Shown in pieces: positions 13,140 through 26,318 of a stretch of DNA of 64,000 nt. The notes beneath the pieces were generated by a model, which made no database searches, had not been told where the DNA came from, and worked only from the letters and a program-made list of their open reading frames with translations. The stretch spans positions 226,001-290,000 of the forward strand of contig WPIO01000056.1 of assembly GCA_009760855.2 (NCBI GenBank). The letters run 5' to 3'. Position 1 is the stretch's first letter. Each line of letters starts with the position of its first letter. Source of the stretch: Cristatella mucedo (taxonomy: Eukaryota > Bryozoa > Phylactolaemata > Cristatellidae). Position numbers and translations under genes: made by a program.

Positions 13140-14507
13140 TTTTGCTCCCATCGAGCGTCTCTTCCCCCATGATGCCGAAATAAGCCTTGCCTTGCTCGTG
13201 CTCCCGAGCGAGCACGTGTCGATGACGTCCTTCTGAATGTCGGGCCGGTGATCGCGGCATTCTGCAGGTTGGGGAGCCTTTTTTCAAATTTCCTACTTGG
13301 GTCTACGCAGCTGTCCGCCACTTGTGGCGGTGGAAGGAGCCGGCCCTGAAGCAAGTACAAACGAGAGATATCATCGACACTCGTTAGGTCGTTTGTCGAA
13401 AGGTCGCAGATCTCGACCCGGGATCTCGATCGATTTGGAATTCGGCCCCTGTGAATAACCGAGCCATAGCTAGGGTTATCACCTTGACCTGGCTGTGCCG
13501 ATGCCGGCAATGAAGCTGAATGCTGAACACTTTTTTGTGCTGATGCCGTGCCTTCAGGTTTCCACTTGAGTGGTGCCATTGCGATAGTTGCAGCAGGAGA
13601 CAGATTTTCGCTTTGAGCAAATGATTTCTTGAGCGGTCGCTTTGGTGCTGCTGGCGCTGATGATGACCGGTTAATGGCTGGCAGTGGAAGACGTCAGACT
13701 AAAGGTGTCAGAGCCCGTCCGGCTCTTTCCTAATGATGCTTGCATGTGCTTAATACATAATATACACACTACACCTCGAACCTGGTGTACTCCAGTCGGT
13801 ATGGGTGCTGCTTTCTCTGCAAGGCGATGTTTAAGCCACATAGTTGTTAGCGCCTCCAGCAACAACCCGGGTGGTCGGCACTCAGGGCTGCTTGTGTGCT
13901 CGTTTGCTGCTGTGAGCAGTCTGCGTCACGGCACGTCGTTGCCCCTGCCCGTGGCGATGCTTCGTCGAACCTGGGCCGCACCAAGGTGATGCACTTGCTC
14001 GCTGCCTCAGCCGCCATCGATATCCGGGAGCCGGCGCCTGACGCCCAATCACGCGATCTCGTTTTCAGATTCGGGCGTGGAGCGAGGCACATTCAGCGAC
14101 CGAGCGCTGAGCGCGCACTGGCTGCAGCAACGGCAGAGTGCTCAGAAGCTCAAAGCCAAAGCCGAGGTAGGCTGCTGCTGCTGCCCCTGCACAGCTGCTG
14201 CTGTTGCTGCTGCAGCTGCTGCTGCACTTGTTCGGTACGCAGGCCCCCCCCCGGATGTGGCATGCCGCCGGTGGGACCTTTGCCTGTGCGCATGCGTGCT
14301 ACGAGGGTGGTGGGCATCTGCCAGACTCGCTTTTGTGAGCAATGCTCACACGTAGGCAGGCACCTCTCTGAGTGTGTGTCCTTTTTGGTCGTGAGCCATT
14401 GACATCAACAGTGGGCGGAGGAGGCGTGGTCTGATGGGTAGGCGCAATTTAGTATTTGTCACAGCATTCAGTGGGTCCTCGTGATTCAGTGGGTCCACGT
14501 GAGGAGT

Positions 14508-14552
<45 letters not shown>

Positions 14553-17500
14553 CATATAAATTGCTTCCTTGCTACCGTAAGAGTGCAGTAGTGGGCAGCA
14601 GCAGCAGCGTACCACTGTTGCACGTGCACAGCCTCGTCGATTGCCGGATGCTCCCTCGGTGATGTGAGCGCCTCCTGCGGCTGCATCATCCCCTTTGTTG
14701 CTCGTCGTAGGAGCTCGAGTCGAGGCTTGTCCAGCAGCTGACGACGCAGTTCCGAGATGTCATGCACGACTTCGTCGCCAACGCCGAGCAGACGCTGGGT
14801 GCTACGACTGCTGCAGATTCGAACGGCAACGGTCCATTGGGTTTGACTTCGAAGAGAAGGTTCGAGTAGTGCGGTGCGCCGCTCTGCCACCCCCAGCCCA
14901 GCGTGCCCCTATAAATGGCATGCCGCTCGCAGCAGTATGCTAGCGCTGCTGCTTTATTGGGCGGGCAGAGGGGGCAGGGCTCGGTAGTGGGACAGGAGAG
15001 AGGACTCAAAGCGCCAGCAGCCTTAGCGGCATTAGATGTGGTGCCATCATGTTTCTAGCTGTGCTTAAAGGCTCTCACAGTTTTATCACTTGCCCTCTGA
15101 ACTTCCAAATGCTGACCAAAGCGAATGCAGTATTGTGGCAGGCTTTGTAACTACTGGAGCAGCCACTCGCAGGCTTGCTCCTAGGAGCAAACGATTTCGT
15201 GCCGTCTCGACATCAGGTGCAGTCTTGCTTATTATCATTTGTGTGGCAAACAATTAGTAATGAAGCCGAGGTCTGTGGTACACCCGAGCCTTTGCCAAAG
15301 TCTTTTAGTTGGCCACAATGTAAGCCTCGTAAGATTATCTGGCTGGGCAGGGATTAGCGCTTGACCCCTGCCCTTGTCCGCGTGTACGTGCTGTCCCCAC
15401 ACCTGGACCAGGCGGTGCCCAAGTGCAGCTGACTGACGGGGCCGATTTGTGGGCAGGTGGGGCCCTCAAATCACGTGCAACCTGCAGTGCCTCCTTTGTG
15501 GCCCGGAGCCTCCGCCACGTCGTCACGTGGCATCGGAAGCAGAAGGGCAGAAAGATGGTGGAAGCGATGCCGGTGCATGCCAGTGCATGCCTACCTGCCT
15601 ACCCGTGCCCCACAGTGCCACGCTTCCGGCCGTGAGATCGGGCAGACTTCTGCTGCGCCGCTCACGGCGGTGGCATCACCATCGCCTTGCCTGTGTGGCG
15701 AGCTGTGCTGCTTTTTGTTCCGATACATTTGCAAACCAAGGTGCGCTCGATGTAACCAACCTCCCGTTTGTTTTCGCCCAGCCCGTTCTATGGTTCCCAC
15801 TCCCCTCCCCTCCGCTCCTCTCCCCCTCACACACACCCCCCCCCCCCGAGCTGCTATCCCGCCCCTCCATCGAAGTGCTTCAGCGATAGGCTGAATGGCG
15901 GCTGATCGTGTGCCCCAGGCACGTGATCAGCCGCACGGCCGCACCGATCAGCTGGTCAGCTGATCGTGTGCCCCGTGTGCACACGATCAGCCGCACCGAT
16001 CAGCTGGTGCCTCTTTTCTGTTCAGGTCTGGAGAGTTGCCAGAGAAGGAGTTCGTGCCACGTGACTCGATGCTGTCGTAAGTTTCCGGCTGGAGCCCGAC
16101 TCGGCGGGGTTGTCGTTTTGCTGCTGCTGCTGCTGCGTGGGCAGTGCTTCTACGCTCGCTCGGGAAGTTGCATCTTGCATTTCTTAATGGCCAAACAACC
16201 ACTTGGGCAGCGTGAGCTTGCTGAACGCCGCCACTGGATGGATTGTGATAAGGAAGTAAATTTAGTTGACAATGAAATCGGCGGCTGATTTAACTCTTGT
16301 CAAAACCAGCGAGAGGAAGTCGTGCGAGCCAGCCAGCCTCGTTCTGGTACCGGGGGTTCGTTGGTGCAGCTATCCTGTTGGCTGGACGTGCAGTTTGTTG
16401 TAGCTTGAGCGGTGACTTCTGATTGGCTACCGTCTTTGACTTGTCCCGATGGAGAGCTTTCCCTCCACACGTGCTTATAATAATAATGATAATATTAATA
16501 ATAATACATTTGTTGTAATGCCCCCAGGGAACTCAATCTCTTTCTAGGCACTGTACATGTGCTGCAAAGAAAGCATGATCGAATGGTTAATGGAAGCATG
16601 CTCAATGGTAACAAGCAACCGATACCGTCTGTTGTATGCTTACTTCATCTCACTTCTTGATAATTAAACGTAATTAGTCTTTAAATTAAGCTGGCACGAC
16701 TGCAATAAGTGCTGCAACAGCCCATGCATTAGCCAATGTGCTGGTTCACTTGCAAATGGTTTCCTTTAAGTGCAGTGTACAAGCTTTTCGCTCGGACTGA
16801 TGCTGCTGCTGCTGCTTACTTCCGTCGCCCCGACAGCAGCTGCTTACTTCCGTCACCCCGACAGCAGCTGCTTCGGTGCCGCGTATCTGTGGAGGATATG
16901 CCCCCTGAGAGGACCGCCGGGCGACTAGTCAACTATCAAATGACTTTCACTGCCAAGACATTTCTTGGCTAAATGGCTTCATCGTTACTGTGGCTGCTGA
17001 CGTAATGCCCTCGTCTTGCATTGTAGCGAACTGCTCGACATAAATCACATTCGCACAGTGTACAATATCTTTGCCGCCATTCTGATATTGTTCAGCATCC
17101 AGACGCTCACTCACGACCTGCTGGAGAAGGGCAGGTGAGAAACGGTCTTCTGCTGCTGCTGTGCTGCTGCTGTGCTGCTGCTGCTGTGCTGCTGCTGCTG
17201 GTGCATTGACACTGGATGGCTGTGGCCGCTTTTAAGGTCCGCGCGTGCGCGCATGTGAGCAAGTGCGCACGTGAGAGAGCACGCGAGAGAGCACGCGAGA
17301 GAGCACGCGAGAGAGCACGCGAGAGAGCACGCGAGAGAGCACGCGAGAGAGCACGCGAGAGAGCACGCGAGAGAGCGTGCTCGCACTCGCTGCAGCATTG
17401 GCTGCCCTGCCCGGCTCTTCGGCAGCGCTGTATAGTAGTGTTGCTGTGCTGCTGTTGTTGTTGTTGTTGTGCCTAGTTGCTGTGCTGCCAGCCGGAAGCT

Positions 17501-20117
17501 TTGTGGAGGTGGCTGCTGAGGGAGGCAGCGGCTCCGGCGAAAGTCAGCCTGATGAGGCATCGGTGTTGTTTACTCTGCTGCCTCTCACCCACCCATCAAA
17601 CCTGGCCCAGGGGTCCTCGCTTCCCGGCTGCCTGCTGTTTTCGCCGACGTTATTGTGCTAGGAGATGCATCCCGGTGTCTGTCGGGTCTGGCTAATCTGC
17701 CCTGCCCTGCCTGCTGGCAGCAGTGTTGTGTCTCACCTCAGGCTCCTCCTCGTTCATAGGGGATCATGCCCCGAACCATGCCTGCCTCCTCTTCCCTTCC
17801 CCCCCCCAATAGTTAGCCGTCTTTACACGTCGGTCACTCTCACATTGAGCGATTCACCAGCTGTGGCTTCGTGGAAGGCTTCTTTCATTCGAGAAGTTTG
17901 CTATGCGTGATGAGTGAGGTTGCTCGGAATCAGGGAGGCCAAGATTTTGCCAATGGTGCCGACAGTGACCGCCTCGACGTCATTAAAAAAAAAATCGTGC
18001 ACCTGCACCATTCGCCAAGAAATCTGCTTTGTATTTGCTTTTATGCATTTAGCTCATCCGAGTCCTAATGGTCGGTCGCCCCTCATCGAAAACAGCTGCC
18101 AGAACCTGTGCACTTTCTTTGGTAGTTTGTGGTCGTTGGGCCATTGAACGATTTCTTTTGGTCTGCATTTCGTGCAAGCATCTAGCTCGGTGATTGGAGG
18201 CAACGAGCGACCCGGTGCAGCAGAAGAGGAGCAGGAAGCAGCGAGAGCACGAAACATCCTGTAGCCCACCATAGATATCACTACACGCAGCAGCACCACC
18301 AGCAGCTCTGCTCTCTTTTAACCCGGTATCCTGGAATGATCGACTGTGGTTGGCCTTGTAGGACTCCTTGAATAGTGTGGTTCTCGTTCGAGGACTAGCA
18401 GTCAATGGGAGTATTGTATCTCGGCCCCCTGTCTGGCTGGCGGCTGCTTGCCTCTGCCCTCTGCCCTCTGCCCTGGCTGAATCGTAGTTAATCTGTCGGG
18501 TGACTGAGCTGGGAGCTATCTCATCTTGACCACGTGCAAGTGGAGTCTTCGCGAGACTGCTGCAGAGTCATGACCAGACGCCTTGTGCTGGTTGCAACGC
18601 CTGATTCATCGGGGCGACTGCTGTCTAATCTAGCTTGCCGCTTTGTCTGGTCGTATTGACAGTCCTTCATCAAGTGCTTCGTGACTGCTTGCTAGAAAGG
18701 TCATCACCGTCTGGCAATTGCAGTTTGACTGCTTGTTATAGAGTCGCCTGCTAGTGGGGGCAATGGTGGCCTGGCCTCAGTGGTTGCTTAAAAGTACTTT
18801 GCCACGGCTTCGGCAACCATCGGAATGCCTTTGGGGAGTTGGTACGGAGTTGTTAAGTGCGGTACGGCAGTACGATGACTTTGGTCTTGCTTTTACCATG
18901 TTGCTAGATTAAAACTAGCTACGTCATAGCTCCGATAACTGCTTGGAACAGCCTCGAAAGGGACATGCTGCAGCTTTGCTGCTTTGGCTGAGGGTTGCGC
19001 CGCTCGTGTGGCCACAATAGGCCACCGGAAAGCAGATCCGCTGCAGCATGGGTGCTGCTGCTGCTGGACACGTGAGCCACGGCCGCCAAGTCTTGGGTCA
19101 CCTAAAACGCTGGCAACAAGCCGTGCTGCAATAATAATAATAATAATAATGCACTTGATAAAGCGCCCTCAGAGAACTCAATCTCTTTCTAGGCGCTTTT
19201 CATTTGCTGGACATTATCTGCAGTCTGAGTTCTGATTCTGATTTCCGTAGCTAAAACTGTCCTTGCTGAGACTGGAGGAATGGTGCATCCGGTCTGTGCT
19301 TTGTGAGTCCTGTTCGTAATGGTGCTTCTAGCAATCCTTAATGGTTCATCCTTCTTCTCTTTGTCTTTGTTCCTCCTCCTCCTCATACTCCTCCTCCCTA
19401 CTGCCCAGCCATGCTGGCCGATGGACCGGCTGCTCCCCACGGCAAATTCTTTATCGATCATTGCAGTGGCTTGTGCAATGGGCAGTGTCTTTCCTCGCAG
19501 TCTCGCAGCCCGGAGCCCCTTCACTCGCTGATGCCTCTTTTTCGGGCAAATGCACCAGCAAGTAAGGCTTCATCTTAAAATTAGTTCATCTTATAATGAT
19601 CAATTTGGCTACCAAGAAACCCGGTCACCCTGTAAGTGGCTAGCCACTAAGAGGGTTGGCTGTGTAGGCTGACGGGGGGGGGGGGGGGGTTTTGAGGCTT
19701 TTTCTGAGTGAACAGGTCATTAATGGGCTGCGAGGTTGACTGCAACGGTCGTCAACTCCCTACTCACCTCGATCCCTGCTGCTCCCGCAGCTTTCCGAGA
19801 GCTGTGCAAAGCCGGTTTTAGGCCTTTTTCCTGCCTCCTACCTACTATTCTCCTTCGAACGACCTGTGCGGCTTCCCTACTTTCTTCCTGCAGGCTCTGC
19901 CCACCGGTGCATCATGGGAAGTCCGCTTGATTTGGGCACAAGCGAATGGCTGGCACGACAGCGACTAACGAGTGCGAGCCGCTGGTCTCATTGCTTTTCA
20001 AGCATGATTTTACTTTTTCAAGCATGATTTTACTTACCATTTAATTGCATTTCCCTTTGCAGCAAATGTAAAGCACCTAGAAAGAGATTAAGTTCTCTGA
20101 GGGCACTTTATCAAGTA

Positions 20118-20154
<37 letters not shown>

Positions 20155-23100
20155 GTGGAAGCAGCAGCGGTCGTCCCTTCCCCCCCCCCTGCTTTCCGCA
20201 TTGGCTCAGTGCGGGCCGCCTTGTGCGTTCAGAGTGGTGCTGGACTTCGACCTGCTTTTCTACGCCTTCGGCAAGTTTCCTCTTGTGCTATTCATATGGC
20301 TCGTTATGGCGTTGGGCGCATCCGTCGTTTACCCGGCATTCTACTTCTGGGCGCACAACAGCCAGGCAAGCAACAGTAAGTGGCCACTCGCTGGTGCGCC
20401 ACGAGCCACGTGGCCATGCGCCATGCATGCCTGTTGGAGACTCATGTACAGGCACCTCTGCCCCAGTCTAGTCTAGCTCAAATGATTTAGAAGCGCTGCA
20501 GCCCGCTGTGCAGCCTAACTCGGAGAGAAACAGACAGGGACAGATGACAGATGCACAGACAGATGACAGATGCAGTGTATGCGGAGTATGGGGAGAGGAA
20601 TGCAAGAGCAAGGGGAAACATGCAGTGGATTGCATGGCGACACGCCTCACCCGGCGACGAATGAAGTAGTATGGCTGCTTTCGGGGATTGATTGGTGGGC
20701 TGGCTGGCTGAGGGGGGCTGGTGATGGTGATGCAGCACTTCGGTGCACGAGCCCTTGTGGCAATTCTGCCCTTTGTGTATCTATGGAGAGATCCAGCATG
20801 TAGCTCTCCACTGACGTCGAGCACTCGCTCCGACCGTCCTGCTGCTCGCTTGCAGGACACTACAACTCACTGGCGCTGGCTGCGTACGTGCTGCTGCAGC
20901 TCACCATGCTCGTTCTGCCCGTGAAGCACGTCGTCCAGAACGACCTGCCGCCGGTGTCGGCCATGATCGTCACAGTGGAGCAGGTAGGCGCCACCTAGTG
21001 GCGGTGAACAAGCAAGCTTCGCCAGCCAGTTCAAGGGTCACGGCGCCCCCCCCCCGACAGCAGCGATGGGCATCTGCTGCCAAAGGTGGGCGGACCTCTC
21101 TCTCCCCCGCCCCTTCTCCCTTTTCTAGTTTTCTATTTTGCGGGACGCTGCGAACCGTTTGCTGCTTCAGCGGCTGCCAGTTGCGTTTGGCGTCAGACGG
21201 CTGACCGAAAGGGGCGCTTACTGCACGCTCTGGTGAGTTCTCGAAGAGCCTCGGGACTGCCTCGAGCCGGCGGCGGTGCACGTCATAGCTCCTGCTCCGC
21301 TGCGCTTGCACTCGGCAGCGCTCGCGTGTCCGAGCGACGCAAGTTTTTCTGTTTTCCCCCCTCGCTGTCATCTCTGCCTGCACTCTCATCGAACTCTGCC
21401 CTTCTGGCTCGCGGTGGCCGAGCCAGCGTCACTGGTATTGTATGTGCTCGTCTCGGTTTAGCTCACGTGGTGCGTGACCTTCGAGACGTCGTTGGAGACA
21501 CGTGCTCACGCACTGCTGCCGCCTGCTGTTGCTGTGGCGGCAGCAGCGAGGCTCCTCGGAGACGGCGCTGCGAGCCGTGCTGCTCCACTCTTAGGCAGCG
21601 TGTCCAGGCGTAATAGCCAGTCTTGCCTGCTCAGCTTGTCGTGACTCAGTGGCGGGGCGCGGGGTGGCACATGCGAGAGACCGGCATTGTTCCATTTAGT
21701 TCGGCGCTGACCTAACTGCAGGGCCGAGAAACCGCTCCCAGTTGCCTATGCAAGTGCTTGTCCGTCGCGTGGCATTGTGGCCGTTGCCTGCTGTCGTGCA
21801 CCTTTCCATCGGAGGTGCTGCTGCTGTCACTGCTGCTTTGCATTGCTATGGCGGTGCTAGCAGCCGAGCCTGTCGTGGGCAGCTGCCTGCGGGTGCACGC
21901 TGTGCGTGCAGTGTGCGTGCACACGCACACTGCACGCACATAATCGTCATTGCAACAGCCAGTGTCTCTGGTTCATGGCCGCCAGTGGCATGGCGGCCAT
22001 GGCAGACATGGCGGCCAGTGGCCGCCTTGGCCAGTGGCCGCCTTGGCCAGTGGCCAGCGTCTTTCACGGCTCCTCACTCTCTTCTTATTTTTTTTTTATC
22101 AAGATACGCTTAATGATGAAAGTTCACGCGTTTGTCAGAGAGAATGCACCGCGTGTGCTACACTACCATCGGCAACCAAAAAGTCAAGGTAGGATGCATG
22201 CGACGAACCTCCTCCACGTCCTCCACAGCGTTGTACACTTCCGGCTGCTGCAGAGCAGCTTGCAGAGCAGCTGTAACACCTCCTCCCTGATGTCCAGCTG
22301 CCTGAGGTTGAGGCTGAGCCAGAGTTCTGCTGCAGCCGAGAATCCTGCTGCGGCTGCCGTGCGCCGGCTCACTGCTGCCCTTTGCCCTTCGGTATCCGTG
22401 CGCCAGGATATAAACGCGGCATCGTGGAACTCGTCCTTACCCCCCCCCGTCTTGCGCAGCAGGAGCTATATCCGCCCATCACGCCTGGCTGGCACGTTGC
22501 AGAGCATGGTTCGGTGCCTTGCCCGGACTTCACTCAGTACCTCTACTTCATGTTCGCTCCGACGCTGGTGTACCGCGATAGATATCCGAGGTAAGTCGCG
22601 GGTGCCGCCACACTCACAGACGTGGCAGCACCCGCGATCTGCGATCTGCTGCGTCCTGCCACAGCTCACGGCATAGCCAGTCGGTGTTACTTGTACACGC
22701 GAGTGTGTCTGAACAGCGAGCCGATGATTCGTCGAGTGCTGTCGCACTGCCGCAAGCCCTGCCCCTATATCGCATATGGATGTAAAAAAACTGCGCGTTT
22801 TCCCAGTAGATAATAATAATAAATAATAATAATAATAATTCACTTGATAAAGCGCCCTCAGAGAACTTAATCTCTCTCTAGGCGCTTTACATTTGCTGTA
22901 AAGTGAAATGCAATTGAATGGTAAGTAAAATCATGCTTGAAAAACAAACGAAATGAATAATATGGTTAGGGGTGACATGCACAGGGTCAGCATGCAAATG
23001 TGGTTAGTGGCAGCATGCACAGTGTCAGCATGCATAAGCACATGAAGGACGAATCACAAGGACCCACTAAATGCTGTCCTAAATAGGTGTGTTTTTAGGT

Positions 23101-26100
23101 TCCTTTTAAATGTGGTCAGGTCAAGGGATGTTCTGATGCAGGTCAGTAGGGAGTTCCAGGCTTTGGGAGCATACGAACTAAACGCACGGTCTCCAAAGGA
23201 TTTAAGGTTTGTATGAGGTATTTGTAGACTGTTGGATTCCGAAAAGTGGGTGGTACGATGCTTGGCCTGGTGGGGTAGTAGATCGGAGAGATAGGCTGGA
23301 GCCATAGAATGAAGGGACCTAAAAGTGAGCGACAAAACCTTGAAGTCAATCCGTTGCTTGACTGGTAGCCAGTGCAGGTCGGCGAGAAGTGGAGTAATGT
23401 GGCAACTGCGACGCTCACGACAGACAAGCCTAGCTGCAGAGTTTTGCACCAGCTGCAATCGCCTGATCGCACATGCTGGTAGGCCAGTAAGCAGTGAGTT
23501 GCAGAAGTCGAGACAGGATGTGACGAATGCATGGACCAACTTAGATGTGGTATCTTTATCTAAACAAGCTTGAATTTTAGCAATGTTATGAAGCTGAAAA
23601 TAGGCGGATTTGACTGTGGAGCTGATGTGGTCGTCTAACGAGAGGTCGCTTTGAAATATGACACCTAGATTTCGAGCTGATTCAACTGGAGATATGCTGG
23701 CAGAGCCAATTTTGAGAGTCAGCCTTTCCAATCTCTGGATCACACTGGGTTTACCCATAACTAGTAAGTTAGTTTTATCATCGTTAAGTTTTAGAAAATT
23801 TGCTGCCATCCATGTGCGGATGTCATCAATGCATGCAGCAAGTGAGTTGAGAGAATTTGAGGTGCTCGAAGGCTGGGAGGGATCAAAGCAAAGGTACAAC
23901 TGAGTGTCATCCGCATAGAAGTGAAAGCCTAGATTGTGCTTGGCAATCACATCAGCAAGAGGCAGAGTATAAACCGTGAAAAGAACCGGACCTAGCACTG
24001 AGCCCTGAGGTACTCCATATTTCAGAGGTACCTCAGATGATCTTTGTCCATTCACGTCAATACTCTGGAGTTTCCCACTGAGATAGGACCTGAACCACTG
24101 CAGAGCAGTGCCAGTGATGCCCAGGCGAGATGAGAGGCGCTCTAGAAGAACTTTGTGATCGATGGTATCAAAAGCTGCCGAAAGATCAAGCAAAACAAGC
24201 AGAGACACTCTACCCATGTCTGCATTCCTAAGTAGGTCGTTGTATACCCGAAGCAATGCTGACTCTGTGGAGTGATTAGCTCTAAATCCAGACTGGAACT
24301 TACTAGCAAGGTCTGAGGTTTCGATATACGAGTTCAGCTGGTCCGCCACGACCCGTTCGATTGTCTTTGATAGGAATGGTAGAAGGGAAACTGGGCGGTA
24401 GTTGCTCAAGTTCTCTTGGTCAGGTGTAGCTTTCTTGAGAAGTGGCCTGACTACAGCTTTTTTGAAAGGTGCTGAGACATGACCTGAGGCTAATGACATA
24501 TTAATTATGTTAGTTATGCATGGCAGCAGCAGATCAATGCAACGTTGGAGCAGGACAGTAGGAATCGGGTCCAGAGGACTTGTTGTCTTCTTTGATTGAG
24601 TTACGAACTTTAGGACTAGATCACTAGTGACCTGCTTAAATGCAGACATTGAGGTGCAGCCAGGAACCGAGGAACAGCATTCTAGTGGGGAGGTTGTCAT
24701 CGCAGGGATGGATTCCCTGATCTTGTCTATCTTCTGCACAAAGAATCGAGAGAAGCGATCGGCTAGATCGTCATTAGGATCATCAGGTAAGGAGCTAATC
24801 TGGGAACGGTTGAGGAGATGGTTTATTGTCGACATCAGCATTTTTGGATTGTGCATCTGTGATTCAACAATGTTTTTTTATAAAAACTAGACTTAGCCTT
24901 TGCTAGGATCGATTGGTACGACCTACAGTAGTTTTCATATGCCTGTCGATGGACAGTTAGTCCGGATCTTTTGTATGCTTTTTCAAGCTTTCGTTTAGTT
25001 GACTTGGCTAGTTTAATGTCTGCGGTAAACCATAGGCCGTCTGGGCGGGGGCGCACAGTGCGCTTTGTCAGAGGGGCAAACTCGTCTAGCGTGTCAGCTA
25101 GTGTCGTGTTGAAGCTATCTACCAATGATGACAGATCGGAGGGAGGATTGAGCAGCAGAGGTGAAGCAGATATTCTCGCACGGACAGCATCGATGTCAAG
25201 GGTCTTGAGGTTTCGCGATTCACAGGTTATTTTAGAGGATGATGTGGGCACACACTGTAGATTGAATGAGATCTGCATGTGGTCAGATAAGCAGGATTTT
25301 GTGATAACTGGTGATGACAAAGTGCAGTTATATGAGAAAATTTGGTCGAGTTGTGACCCTTGATGTGGGTAGGGCCATGCACATGAGCCACAAGAGATAA
25401 TGAGTCAGTCAATGCACGAAATTCGGTGCTGAAAGCGTCAGATAAGTTATCAAAGTGAACGTTGAAATCACCCATAACAAGGAAGGATCGATTTCTTGCA
25501 TACAAAATCGAAATGAGATCGGAGAAATCTGAGATAAAGGAGGATTTGGTACCTGGTGGGCGATAGACTACTGCCACTATCGGTAGCTTGTTTTCGGGTG
25601 AGACCAAGACAATTGATTCAAAAGACTGCTTCGAGGGTACCGCAAATGGCTTGAAGTTGAATTTCGAGCGCACGACAATAGCAACTCCACCTCCAGTTTT
25701 GATTGATCTAGGGGTGTGAAAGAACGAGAAGCCAGATGGAGTTGCGTCTTTAATTGTCGGACAGTTTATCGATTTCAGCCAAGTTTCAGTTAGGGCGAGC
25801 AGGTCGATACCATTTTCAGAAATAAGGTCGCTTATTACTAGAGGTTTATTGCACATTGAGCGAGGATTCCAAAGGCAAGCGTTAAGTCTGGCCGATGGGG
25901 TTACAACAGGCTTGATGACCACTAAGTGCTGCATTCGAGGTGCTAACCTGCATTTTAGCTGCCTGACTTTGACGTTTGGTATAATCCGACATTTCTCGGC
26001 ATTTCCGTGCCGTGCTCAGCCGAATCTAAAGTGGAGGCTTCCTCGGCAGCTTGTGCGCAACCCTAACGCCTTGCATCGCAGCTCTGCGAGTGCCCAAACT

Positions 26101-26276
26101 AGCGGCCGTGCACTCGCGGAGCAATAAATAGGTCATGCCCTGAGGCGATGTAGCGCAGGCAGAGACGAGACGAAACGGCTTCGGCTCGGCGTCTGCTCGC
26201 TCGGCCTTGGCACCCACGATCTCGCACACAACTGAGGCTAAGCGCCGCCTAGTGGCTAAATGTCATCGACCCGGAT

Positions 26277-26318
<42 letters not shown>

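Noticed and set aside
17273-17378. Possible CRISPR-like array
   Set aside because: Units are directly adjacent 12-mers with no spacers; a eukaryotic minisatellite.
17111-17560. Frame with repeated LACS or RERA units
   Set aside because: Translation of the 12-bp minisatellite within SOAT intron 4.
22382-22502. SOAT exon 8 extended upstream ([10 protein letters not shown])
   Set aside because: The frame is open, but the upstream cag acceptors are in phase 0, while exon 7 ends in phase 1; the acceptor at 22502 fits and matches family length.
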